Shown here in pieces: positions 38,606 to 50,800 of a DNA stretch of 64,000 nt; position 1 is the first letter of the stretch, and each line of letters begins with the position of its first letter. Under the pieces are notes generated by a model. It had not been told where the DNA came from. It searched no databases and saw nothing but the letters and a program-made list of their open reading frames with translations. Location of the stretch: positions 18,476,192 through 18,540,191 of the forward strand of contig NC_086258.1 of assembly GCF_021018805.1 (NCBI RefSeq). The letters run 5' to 3'. This stretch comes from Prinia subflava. Its lineage: Eukaryota; Chordata; Aves; Passeriformes; Cisticolidae. A program made the position numbers and the translations under genes.

Positions 38606-38633
38606 TCACAAGCAGTCCCTGCACAGGGCCACC
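38261..38633. repeat. 43-bp minisatellite, nine units, spanning the MGAT5B stop codon
   Basis: Units begin with TGTCACAAGCAGTCCCTGCA at 38261, 38304, 38347, 38390, 38433, 38476, 38519, 38561 and 38604. The period is 43 bp except one of 42. The last unit (38604 on) contains the stop codon and the codons VALCRDCL. A decayed partial unit lies just left (about 38236-38260). Units alternate small variants (ACAATGG, ACAGTGG, ACGGTGG; ACGCG, ACCTG, ACCCG), and the first four show an alternating higher-order pattern. Confidence 0.95.
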
Positions 38634-38804
38634 TGTCCCGGTCGGAAGTCGCGGCAGGGGCAGAGGCGCCGGTACTTGGCGTTGTAGCCGGCGCAGCTGA
38701 AGAGCAGCGGCTCCTTCTGGAGGTAGCACTCGCGGACGCTGTCGGCCACCGCGGGGTACAGGTGGTTCATCTCGAACTCGGTGCTGTCGCAGGCGATGCT
38801 GAGC
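38606..38804 (-). CDS. MGAT5B: MGAT5B last coding exon with stop codon
   Basis: This completes Gln446 and encodes 65 further residues, LSIACDSTEFEMNHLYP through LLFSCAG and LCPCRDFRPGQVALCRDCL, then TGA at 38608-38606. The acceptor is GCCCCCAG|G. The C terminus is cysteine-rich as in the family, which ends GQVALC-x-x-CL. The final eight codons and the stop lie inside the first unit of a 43-bp tandem array that continues into the 3' UTR. An LTR lies 26 nt upstream of the acceptor. Confidence 0.95.
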
Positions 38805-41800
38805 CTGGGGGCCAACAAAAGGTGGTCAGGTGTTGCCCTGGTTTTTCGGAGATTTTTTAAAGCCTTCTACTTGCTTATGAGATGGAGTCAGTTCTTTAGT
38901 TACTGTACAATATTAAGGGTCAGTTTTTCACTTTCTCACACTTTGGAACATAAACAACCTTTCTTGTTTTTGTTCACTGTCCTTTGCTTACATATTTCCA
39001 GCCTGAAAATAATGTTGGTTGACAGCTGGTCTGGCCAGTGGGGTGAAGGGGTAGTAACCCCAGAAGCCAATACACTACCAGACCCACAAAATTATGAAAT
39101 GAAATGAAAGGGCTGGGTCCCTTTTGCTGGGGAGCAGCTTTTCACTGCAGACCTCTGCCTCTGTGTTGTTGATTTTGCATTCCGGGCAACAGTCAGGTCA
39201 GGTGAGAGCCCTGCTGGGGGGGTTCTGTCCTTCCTGGGGAGGTTCCTTTGCTAAGGGTGGGGCAGAGCTTTGCCGATGTGTGTTTGCCACCCCTTGGCCA
39301 TGTGTGAGTGCTCAGCACCAGCCCAACATGGGGAGACCCTGGCAACTCAACCCTGAGGCCCAGAGATCGCCCTGACCCACAGAGGGCTCAGAATCACCCA
39401 CAGAGCCCCACACAAATCTCAGGAGTTGGACTCATTGATCCTCGTGGGTCCCTTCCAGCTCATGATGGCTCTCTTACAGCCCCCCTGCTGACCAACAGCT
39501 CCGTCCACCCTCCACGGACACCTCCCACTGCAGATAACCTTCCCTGGAAGGGACAGGGGATCAGTGAATGCCCACATGCTCCCTGGGATTAGCCAGAAAA
39601 CTGGGCTGGGCATCAGCAAAAGCCCCGAGGAGCAGCAGAAATGCCCAGTGTGGATTTTAACACCCCCTCCCCTCCCAGACAGAACAGCAGCACTGGCACT
39701 GCCCTCTCACCAACCCTGCCCAGCTGATGAGTCCCCGAGTTAGCTTGTTTTAAGGTCTGGAGGGGGCTGTGCAGGGGGAAGGAGTGAAAGCCAGGCCCCA
39801 GCTCTAATTTATCATATAAAAATGTCAGCGGGCGCGCGGCGCCTGCCTGACCAGCGTGACAGCACCGGCAACGCTCGCATTTTAATTGCCCAGAGAGCAG
39901 CACAGAGCCCTGTGGCAGATTTATACTCTATTAAAGCTTCACCGCTGTGTGTTCAAAATGCAGTTTTATAGAGAGAGACATTAAACAGGAGAGGTGGCGA
40001 GGAATGGGGTTGGAAAGAGGCGGAACCACGCCTGGAAACGCTGTTGTTGCCTGCTGAGGAGTGAAGCTGGGCCCTGCCTGCACTGCCGTGGGCATGAAGG
40101 CTCAACACTGCGATTTTGGGAGGGGGAGCATGAGGAAAATGGGTGCAGGGGATGGGGGAAGCAAAGGGAACGTCGCCTGTCTGGTGGCCCCCCACAAGGT
40201 CCCTGAGAAGGCCCCAACTCACTGGAGAAACACCTCCTCCTTGTTGAGGAACCTGAAGAAGGAGGGCTCGCAGACCAGCCCGTGCCGCCGGCACGTCTCG
40301 GTGCACGTGTGCTGGGGCTCCGACACCCACACCTGCAGAGAGGCCAGCGGGGGCCACGCCTGGGGGGCCTCCCCGGCGCTGGGGGACCACACCAGGTGGG
40401 TGGAGTTGGGGGACAGGGCCAGCGGGCTGGGAGGGCTTTGCATAGCAGGACTCTTGGTCTTGGGAGGAGGAGGAAGAGACGATGCGGCGCAGAAATCCTG
40501 GAGGCAGAGAAGATAACGGGTCAGTGCCCTGAGAGGCTGACAGTGGGGAAGGGAGGCTGCTGGTGGGACAGGAGGACGCTTGGGATGATGACTTTGCTCA
40601 TCAGGTTGATGTCACCTGCATGCACAGATGGCATCTCCTGCTGTGGGGGATGAACCTCTTCTCTCACCTCTTCTTCTCTCAGTGCTGTCTTATTCTCTGC
40701 AGCAGAATGGCCCTGACCCAGCCCCAGCACCCCCAGGTGTCCTCCACCAACCCCCAGCACCTCTGGTCCATGACAAACCTCCCCCAGTCCCATCTCCTGG
40801 TGCTCTCTGCAATCAGGGCAGTGGTTGCACAATGCCCACTGGAGAACAGGGAAAGAAGAGGAAAAGTTGGCCGGGAGGACTGGGATGGTTCCCCAGGGAG
40901 GACAGGGATTCTCCCCAACCTGGTGCTGAATGTAGGCGTGGATCCGCTCCAGCATCCCCTCGCAGGTGTACTCGTAAGGCAGGTAAGGGTCCACCTGGGA
41001 AGGGCAAGAGCAGAGCACAGGCAGCAGGGGAGGACAGCCCTGCCCTGCCCCTGAGACAGCAGGACCTGGGGCATGCCTCTCCCACCCACCAAACCCACGA
41101 CTCGTGTCTGAACACCAGAGCAAGCAGGGAAGAATCCCAGGGCTGCAGAAACCTGACAAGCCATGAGGTGATGAAGAGAGAGGAGTACTTTGGATTCAAG
41201 CTATTAGCGAAAATGAAATCACCCTGTTCCACTTTAGTGTCCCTTTCCTCCACTTTTAGTAAGTTATAAAATCAAATCAGTTTTCATCCAATAGGTCACT
41301 TTAAACTAAAGCATGAACTGTTCCAGCCCAAGAAACACTCTTCAGCTGTGGGCAAGAGAGGAGCAATTTTAAAATTCAGGGGAATGGGTAGAGTTGGAAA
41401 AGATGCCGATCTAATCCAGAGCAAGAACATCTCAGTGCTGCTCCGGGTCTGGTCTCTGGAACAAATTCTTTTTTAAGGAACTTTCTGCCCTGGGAATATA
41501 TATTTTTCCATGCTCCTTTATTTTCCCCAGAGAGATGTTACAGGAGGTGCAGGAGGTTGGTGCATAGAAGGTGCCAGTCCTGGGACCTTCTTTCCACTTG
41601 TGTATCTCTGCAGAGCTTTATTCAGAAGGATTATAAGCAAAACCACCCAAAGATAATTAATCCAGAAAACACTGCTGCTTTTCTGAGCTCTGCACCTCCA
41701 AAACAGCTATTTCCTTTTGAAGTACCTGTCAAAACCAAGCTCAAAGGCTCAGTCTGCTGAGAACCCTCTAAGCATCTCCCTGCCATAAATATCCCACCTG

Positions 41801-44800
41801 AGATCTCAGCCAGGCTGGAAATCACAGCTGCTTCATCTAATTACAGATGTGCACGCTAATCAGGGCTGACACAGTGACAGGCACCAATCCTGCCTCTGAA
41901 TTCCTGATGGGATCTCACTTAACTGGGGCAGAGTCCTCTCCAAGCAAAATTCCCTCAGTTTCAGAGCCAGGCTGGGGCTGCCTGGCACCAGTGTGGAGGA
42001 GACAAAGCACCCCTTGCTCAGCATCACCAGTGCTCATCTCATCTCACCACTGCCTTCATGGGGGGCTTTTTCCAGGACCCCCTTTTGCCAGGCATAGTGC
42101 AGACATAATCCCAGAAACAGCCTCATCCCCCAAAACGCTGCAGCACATTACACAAACCCTCCTTGTGCCTGCACTGCACCCAGAGGTGCAGTCCCACCTC
42201 CCTGTGGGATCCCTGGGCACCAGGAGAGGGCTGGAGCGCACTGCAGCCCTGCTCCTCCAGCCCCTCTCCCTCTCAGGGGGTCCCCCAAAGGCTCTCACTT
42301 CCCTCTGCTCCCCTCTCCAGGTTTTGTTAGGATTCAGCTCGTGCACTCAGGACTGAGAAAATGCCAATTTCAAGAAGATAATTGTTTAATTAAAATCTGA
42401 CAGGCTCGGCCTCTTCTCAACAGCCACGTTGTTAATGGCACTCCTCACGTCGGGAGCTCAGGATGTCCCCAGAGCCCTGGGAGGGAGGAAGAGGAGGAGG
42501 AGGAAGAGGAGAAGGGGGGTTCTGAGGTGGGGATCACTGCACCCCACTGCAGAATGATGCAAGGGAATGGAAGGGTTGGTAAGGTGGACTTTGCCATCCT
42601 TTCCTCAGGTGGGGAGCACAGGCAGAGCTTCCCAGCCCCAGTGCTCTCTCCACCAGCCAAGCAGGGAGTTACTGGTGTCCCATGGGAATGCCACCACGAG
42701 AGCCCTGGGTTCAGAGTCCCCAGCTGGAAGGGAGTATGAAGTCTCCTTCATTCAAAAGGAAAAGAAAGCAGGGTGGAAAAAAAATCTGAGCGTCATCAGA
42801 CAAATAAGTAGAAAAATAATGCAATTCTGTGCTGGCACGTAACAGCAGGCTGGAACATTTTAACCAGCTATTTTCACTGTGATGTTTAATGTGCCGCTCT
42901 TTCAGGCACAGGCTGAAATGTATAATTTTCCATTATAGTCCTGTATGTTTGACTTTAATATAATGAAGCCTTCTCCCTTCACTACACCAGAATATTGGGT
43001 CTATTAAATTGCATGTGTGAGGACTGGTTTTGACAATGGGAAAAGCTGAAGGCCCAGAAAATGGTGGTGCTTGCAAACCTCTCTCCTTCTCCAGCCTCTA
43101 GGATAACAGACAGAAATCCATCACTGGGACAAGCATCACCTTTCCCAGGGGGACACCACTTGTCTCTCTGCCCCCTGTCCCTGTGCTGAGATTTGTTCTC
43201 TGGGGTAGAGGGGTTTGGTGCTTCCCTGGTTTCGATTTTTCCTATAAATAGGTCAGGGATGGAAACCCTCAGGGAAACCCAGAGCTGCTCCAAGTGAGAT
43301 GAATGGCAGAGACACATCCTGCCAAAAACCTTGCCCAGCAGCTGGAGGGTGACCTGGAACAAGTGTCACCTCCGAAAGGATGAGGGAGGGCAGCACAAGG
43401 GCTGTTCTTGGGGGAGAAAAAACCACAGATTGCAAACCCAATCCACATCCCAGGCATGATTCAGCTCTGCCTCCAGAAGGAAGAAGTTTCTTTCAGGCAG
43501 AACTAGGTTGGGAGGGACGCGGGCTGCATCCCAACTGCTCTGCCTGCACAGAGCCAGCAGCCAGCCCTGTGCTGGGGAGCTCTGCCAGCCCTGCAGGAGC
43601 TCTGGGATGGCACAGCCTGCCCTGGGCTGCAGCCCTGGGGCTCAGCAGGAGAAACTGGGCTGCTGCAGGGACACTGAAATATTGCTGAGAATCACCAAAT
43701 CCCCCTGGGAACAAAGCAGGGCAAGCCTGCTGTCAGCTCAGCCACACCAGAGTTACTGCCAGGTTCATGAACCAGCTCCCAAATTCCCAGACTGGCTCCC
43801 AACATCCCAGTTCCGAGTCCCTGGTCCCCAGCACAGCTCCCACCTGAGGGCAGAGCCAGTTTTCCCACAAGATCCCATATCCTCAAAAATGTCTTACTGA
43901 GTTCTGGCCTGGAAGATGCAAAATATCTGTGGGATGTGTGATTTTTCAGTCATACGACAACAAAAAAATCCCCAAATCAAATCAATTTCAGGTCAGTTTT
44001 CGATTTCCAATGTTTTCACCCATCAGGGAGGGGGAAAATGTTGTGTTTCAGGTTCAATCTGTCTGAGTTGGTGAAGCAAAGGGAAATGCATCATTTCAGA
44101 TCCAGCATTCCTTTCAATAAATTGGCAGGGTATTTCCAAACAAAGGCAGGCAGATGGGAAACAAAACCATAGTATTTCATTCCAGTAATTTTGAAATGAA
44201 ATGTTTTGACAGAAAAAAAAATAAATTGAGGGTGGTTATTCTGAAACACAGACAAATTTATTAGATATTCCAATAACAGAGCACCCCATTTTGCCTTCAG
44301 GGGGGAAAAAAAGAGTCAGTAAAATATTTTCTCCAAACTCCAGTAACTGGCTGGGAACAGGAACACTAAATTGCCCAGCTACCTGCTTTCTGCAGCTCCT
44401 CCTGCTAATGCCCTTGTTTTCAACTCCTGCTGTAACAAACAGGATTTTAAAGACAAGATACCCATGGACTCCTGGAGCTAAAGCCCATCATAAGGCTTTT
44501 AAACCTGTAAGGTAGGTCAATTTTTAGGCTTAATTGCCTTCACAGCATCTCTAATAAAGCAGACCTTTCTATTTAAAAGATAAAAAGGTGTGGGGGGGGG
44601 GGGGGGGGAAAAGAGGCTGCTGTAAGTTATTCACACTCACTCCCTGCTCTGCTCTGGGAGGATTTATACAATGTCTGTAAAACCCTAGAGAGGTGAGTTG
44701 TGGATTAACTCCTTGGAGGGAAGGAATCCCTCCTCTCCAGAGCCACCTCGTGTCACAATGCAAATGAGGCCTCAGTGATGTGGGTTGTTCATCTGAGGCA

Positions 44801-47800
44801 AATTTAGGACTCCCAGCAGCTGAGGGTGATTCCAGAGGCTGGGATGCAGTGGGAGGGCACTGAAGAGTGGGGTCCTGATCCCAGAGTGGGAATGAGGGGA
44901 AGAGCTGAGACAGGAGCTTGGCCTGGGGAAAACAGGGATGGGCACAGCAGCATCACACTCCAGTGAGTGCCCAGTTCTGGACACCAGCTACCCCTGCCCA
45001 GTGCCCATCTCACCACCAAACCCCTCCCTAAAATCCTTTTTAGTTCTTTAATTTTTAACCAGACCATTAAGCACCTAAATGACCTGGTGCACATCCAGTC
45101 AACACAGCTGCCCAGGAACCAGCACAGCCCTTTCCTCCATCTCAGTCTCACCATTCTTTAATTATTTTAACAGCACAGCAGCACCAGGCTTCACTATTTT
45201 CTTTCTTCTCTTCTGGAAAAACTGAAATTTTCCTTCTCTCTCCCAGAACAGCTCCCGGCATTCCGCCCACAGCAATTCCTTCACTTCAGGGCTGTCTCCA
45301 GCCCAGATGGTGGAGGGTCAAGCTCTGACAGCTGGCCTGGCAGCACAGCAGCAGGGATGTCATTATTTTTAATTTAATTCTAATCGAGACACGGGAATGA
45401 ATGTGCAAAACAACAACTGTTTTCCTAAGTCAGGTTTGATCAGTTCTTTACAAACTCACAGAGAAAATGAGCGCGGAGTGAAGAGCTGCAGTGGTCACCC
45501 TCGGGGAGGTGAGACACAGGGTGATGGCATGGCCACTGCCACCTGAATCTGGTCCCCAGATTGCCACAGCACCCACCTCTGCAGCTTCCAATGCAGGGAA
45601 AAGCAAGGATGACCCTTCTGTGACCAGCATCACATCTGTCCCCTCCAAATCCCACCCAACACTGTGAACCCTGAGCTCCACAGCACATCTCTGTCCTCCA
45701 GAGAGGATGGCTCATCCCAGCTGAAGCAAATTGCCAGCAAAATGGCCATCAGCGCTTTCCTGCCCTCCAGGAAAATTGACTTTAATAATTTGGACAGCTT
45801 GAAAGGCTCCTGCCACAGGGTGGGAGGTAAATATTCATGAGGGAGCGTTTGCAGAGCGGGCACAGCAGGAATGCTGCCTTCCCTGGGCTTCTCCCCTTCC
45901 TTACATCCCTCACAGAGGCAACTCCTGAAGTTATTCCCATCGATTTACTCCATGCAAAGGTAACGATCAGTGAAATGGGGGAGAGGCAGGGGACTGCAGC
46001 TCTCTGGATTTATCTTTGTTATCACACCAGAACTGCTCTACACCTCCAGCAACCTCAGCCTCCTGCTCCCAAACCTCACCTCAGCCTCCCCTTGGCTCCA
46101 GGCCTACCCACAGGATTCCCCGGGATCCCTCAAAGGAACAGCTCTGCCCTGGGGAAACAGGGCCAAAGCAAGGTGGGAGCACGTGTGCCCCTGGGGCTGC
46201 AGGAAAGGATGAAAAAATCCAAAGGAGGAAGGAAAAGAAATTAATGTGTGAACAGGACAGCCAGGCTCCAACATCTGCTGCTGCTTGTGCCAACCCAGCA
46301 GCGGGGAGGTCACCCCAGAACTGCTCCAGGCCATACCTGTGTCCTCATGATGGTTTTGATGGCAGCTTCGAACTCCTCGGAGTTGTTGTAGTCAACAGTC
46401 CACACATGGGGCTTCCCAATGAAGTCCTCAGCGTAGGGGTGTTGGGAGGACACCTGAAACACAGCGGTGCCAGCTGGATTCTGCCATCCCTGCTGGAGTG
46501 GCTGCTGCTTTCCTGCTCACAGCCGGACAGCAGGGAGGAGCAGCAGCCTCCCAGACACCGTGGGGTCTGACCCACTGCAACAGGGAGTGCTGGAAGAAGG
46601 CTTCCTCTGAATCCTGAGGCTCCCCAGCCTCAGGATGAAGTGCTGCAATTCCCACTGGGTTGGGATGCCCCATTCCCAACAACACTGAGCTCCCTTTGGG
46701 ATATCTCCATCTCTGTAACACAGGAACAATTGAAGCTTGACCTGAGCCACTCTGTGGGTCTGCACGGTTAAAAAAACCACACCAAAGCAGGAAAGGAGTG
46801 TGAAGGCACCACATCTGCCAGGTTTGCCAGCTCCAGAAACAAGGCAGGGAGAAAATTCATTGCCACTGAAGGCTGGGAAAGTCTGGCACTGGGAGAGATC
46901 AGTGCTGGAAGCTGCATCACCCTGATGTGAGGCAGCCCACACACTGGTACTCCACAGGTACTGACATCCTTGCATTTCCCTGGGCTGCCCACACAGGTGA
47001 TTTTTGGGGATCAAAAACCAAAAACCTTTGATCTGCCTCTTTTATTTCAGCCCTGAGGTGCCTTTTCAGCCCTGATCTCCTCTGGGAAGGGAAGAGAGAG
47101 CTTGCTGAGCAGAGGAGGTGTTTTGGGGACACCACAAAACATCGCAGAGGGGCCTGAACCCCTGCCAGCTGGAGGAGAAGAGCTGTGTGGTTCATCCTCC
47201 TCACTGCTGTCCTTCCTCGTTTCTTTCCCGGCAGATTGATCACCTTTTTTGCCTCTGGCACATAAACACCCTGAGGCACTTCACAGGGCTGCCACCCCGG
47301 CTCCAGGCTGAGGCACAGCCCCAGCCCCACTCAAATGGGTGTTAACACCTAATTGGGGGGGTGTCTGGGTGTTAACACCTAATTCTGGGGGTGCATGGGG
47401 CAATCAGGGGGGGCAGGACAGCCCAGTCCAGCTGCACAGCCCCCCCAGCTCGCTCCCTGCTCCCTGAGAGAGCCTTGCACCGCATTATCCACTTTATTAA
47501 TAATAAAAGAGGCAATTTTCTCCAGCCTTTAACTTTTAAAGAGTTCCTGCTCCACTTAGATTGAATTCCCAGCGATGGGCAAGCCTGGGAGGGATTTCAT
47601 AGCCCTGCCACACTCTGCAGGGACAAAGGGATGGGCAGGAGAGCATCGCCCTGGGGTGGGAGCAGGGTGTGGGGCACGTGTGGATCTGGGGAAGGAGCTG
47701 GGGGTCTGCAGAAGGCTCCTGCACCCCCTTCTCCTTGGAAACCCCAAACCTACAGCAGAGCCCCTTGCATCCAAACCTCCAAACAGGAGACCCCATCCAC

Positions 47801-50800
47801 AGAGGAAATCTTTCCGCCCCCAAAAAAGGATAACCTCGGTGCAGCAGCTGCTCTTCCCAGGCTGGCCCAAGCCGTGGTGCGAAGGGGGTGGCTCCACGCA
47901 GCCCCCACACCTCACTTGTGTGATAGATATAGTGGGTTAATTCGTGTTTTTATGGATTATAGTATGTTAAAATCATGATTTGGTAGAGGTAATATAGAGT
48001 ATAACCTAAATTCCAGCCAGCCATGGAATTGAGGAATTCTGAGACAGGCACCACCCCAAAACCACCATTTAGGAGGACAAAATGAGATGATGATGAGATT
48101 GGCATCAGAAAGGAAGACACATTAAGATGAGGAATCAGTTCTCCTCCATCAGAGCCTCATCATTGCTCTGGAGGAGAACACCTTTCCTTTAAAAAATTTG
48201 GCTTTCATTCACCCACCAGAGGACTAACATTGACACTTCTCCCTCCCAGAGGAGACCCCATTCAGCAGACCAACGATGGTGATACATTCGAATAACTGTT
48301 CCAGAGAAACAAAGAACTGTGGTGAAATCTTATGCCAGGGGCAAAATAAAGTGTCTAAAACCTGGACCCCAAACGGGGCCAATTCGTGAAGCTTTGGGGG
48401 ACTGCAGTGTGATAGAGGCTGCGTCCCTGTTCACCCTCTGATGATCCCGGGTTTATCGTCACCATAACTCTGCTGGGGTTTTTTTACCAAAATTCTGTAA
48501 TTTGATTTTGAATAAACCAAATCCTATTTTCGATTGGACTGTTGGATTGGCATTTATGACACTTGCCTCTCTGGAGGTGGGCTTGCCGCGGAAGAACTCG
48601 TGGTTGAGGGAGCTGTGGGGAGGGTTGAAGCGCGCCTGCAGGAACACGCAGCCGTTGGCGATGGCCTCCAGCGGCGCCGGGCCCTCGTAGGGGAACCCGA
48701 AGCCAATGAAGAGCTGCAAGGCACAAGCACAGTGCTGCTGAGTCTCCTTGCCCATGGGGAAACCTCCCAGAGAAGCCCACCAGCATCCCCTCTCTGCTGC
48801 TCTGCTCCTGCACGCTGAGCCTCTAGTGGTGGCTCAACATTCAGCATTAAGGGTTCAACGAACTGGGTTCAAAATTCCCCCTTTTCCATCAAGCTCAGCC
48901 CACTTTGCACAGCCATGGAGTGTCCAGGAGCTGCAGGTTCCTCCATGGTGCTTACAAGCATCACTTTGGCCCTGCCTGGAGCAATGGTTGCTTTGCCAAA
49001 GCTGTTTGGGCTGGTAAATCGGGAATGTTTCCCCCAGGCACCAGCTGAAGGTGACAGGGATGCACCCACTCCCACACACTCCCAGAATCTTGTTTATTTT
49101 TATCACAGCTATAAGGTGAAGAAAAAAACCCAATAACAACAACCCACCCCACTCAGCAATAAGTGAGCTAATGAGGAAACTTTGCATTCTGCCTCTGGAC
49201 AGTCTGCAAGGAGAAACTCATCAGACACATCTTGATCTGAAACGTGCTCGGCTCGGTTCCTGCCTAATTACCCCTCCTGAGAGGCTCATGGTTAATTATC
49301 CCGGCTGGGAGTGCCTGCAGGCCTGGGAGGAGCACAGGTGAAGGGGGACGGGGCCCTGGGGTGCCCTCACCCACCTTTGCCTTCCTCAGCAGCTGCTGGA
49401 ACTCGTGCTGGGGCAGCAGCCCGTGGTTCTTCACAAACGCCGGCACCTCGGGCGGCCTCTGCGTCTCGTAATAAACTGTGCCATGGATCTCCATGTACTT
49501 GTTGAGGATGGCCAGGAACTTCTCCTTGCCCTGGGGAGGAAGGCAGACATGTGAACTACACCAAAGGCTGGGTCTGACCTCCCCTCCATGGTTATAGGGG
49601 GTTGACTCTCAGACTGCTGTCCCAGAGCACCTGCCATGCCTCAGGCAGACCCACAGCAGTGCAAAATCCCCACCCGCCCCTCTTCATGCCTTGGAAACAC
49701 ATCCTGGACTGCCCCAGGCTCCTGGAGAGCCCCAGAGGCTGCAGGATCCATCACTCTGACCATCAAGTTCCTCCTTTCCCTGTCCCTTGCAAGGGCAGCT
49801 TCCACCCTGGAGCTGCTGCATTAAAGGCTTCAGAGGGTTCAGAAAGAAGCCTGCAAAGACCAGAGCATCCTAATAGGCTCTTATTCCAAGTAACAAGTTC
49901 CTAGGATGTTCTCATTCAGATTTAATCCTGCTTCACTACCTGGAAAATGAAGGGGGTCATCAATTTTCTTCTCTTGGAGGCCTCCCTCCTTTTTGCTCTA
50001 AAGCAGCCTTTCATTTTAAGAATTTCTCTGCTGCAGAATTTTTTTTGCTTGAAAAAACCACAAAGGGCCCATCCTTTGGATGCTGGATTTTCCAGTGCTG
50101 CAGCAGCCCCAAAAGAGCAAAGACCAGGGGGAACAAGGAGTTATAAATAGGGAATTTGAGAAAACTCTGTATGTTGCCTTACAGCCTCCTCAAATGCTGT
50201 ATTTCTGCCCTCAGCCATGGATCCCTGGGATTTTCCAAGGCTCTAAGGCTTTCCCAGCTTATTAAAACTTCAGCTCCTATTGTGAACCAGAGGCAAGTTC
50301 AGAGGGGTAGGAAATGAGAAACAAAGGGAAGGGAGATTTAATGAAATGTTTCTAAATGTCAAAAACATCCTGGATGTTTTTGGAGAGGGTGTTTGGTCCA
50401 AGGCTGGTAAATGAGCACTGGCTCCAGAAGATGGAGGTGGTCTTTGCCTTTCTAGACCTCAAAATCACTCAAAATAACGAAAAAACCTCTCTATTCCCTT
50501 TTTTATGTACCTTGGAGTAGCACAAGATGGGAAGCAAAGGCCAGGCAGCCTGGCCTCAAGGAGCCAGCAAAGCCCGGCCCCAGCCTCTTCACACAGGAAT
50601 AAATGACCTCAAATTTGCAGTTTGGGGAAAACTGATGTTGTTTGTGAGTTCTGACTCAAAACAGCAAATGCCAGCAGCTCCCGGGGTGGAGGGAAATGTC
50701 CATTCTGGGCTTTTCACTCTCTTTAGTGCCTTCCCAAACTACCTTAACTAAGCTCCAAGGAAACTTCTGGATCAGAAAGGGCAGGGGAATGGTAGAAATA

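Noticed and set aside
37934..38860. 308-codon plus-strand open frame with repeated HRATMGTRVSQAVPAQG units
   Set aside because: It is antisense to the MGAT5B last exon and is the 43-bp array read on the wrong strand. It runs on into the solo LTR.
41390..41430. Possible tiny CR1 tail (GAGTTGGAAAAGATGCCGAT)
   Set aside because: Only about 40 bases look similar, too few to annotate with confidence.
48562..48563. Alternative GT donor 4 nt downstream of the GC donor of exon f
   Set aside because: Using it adds 4 nt and breaks the frame with the next exon, while the GC donor gives the family protein exactly.
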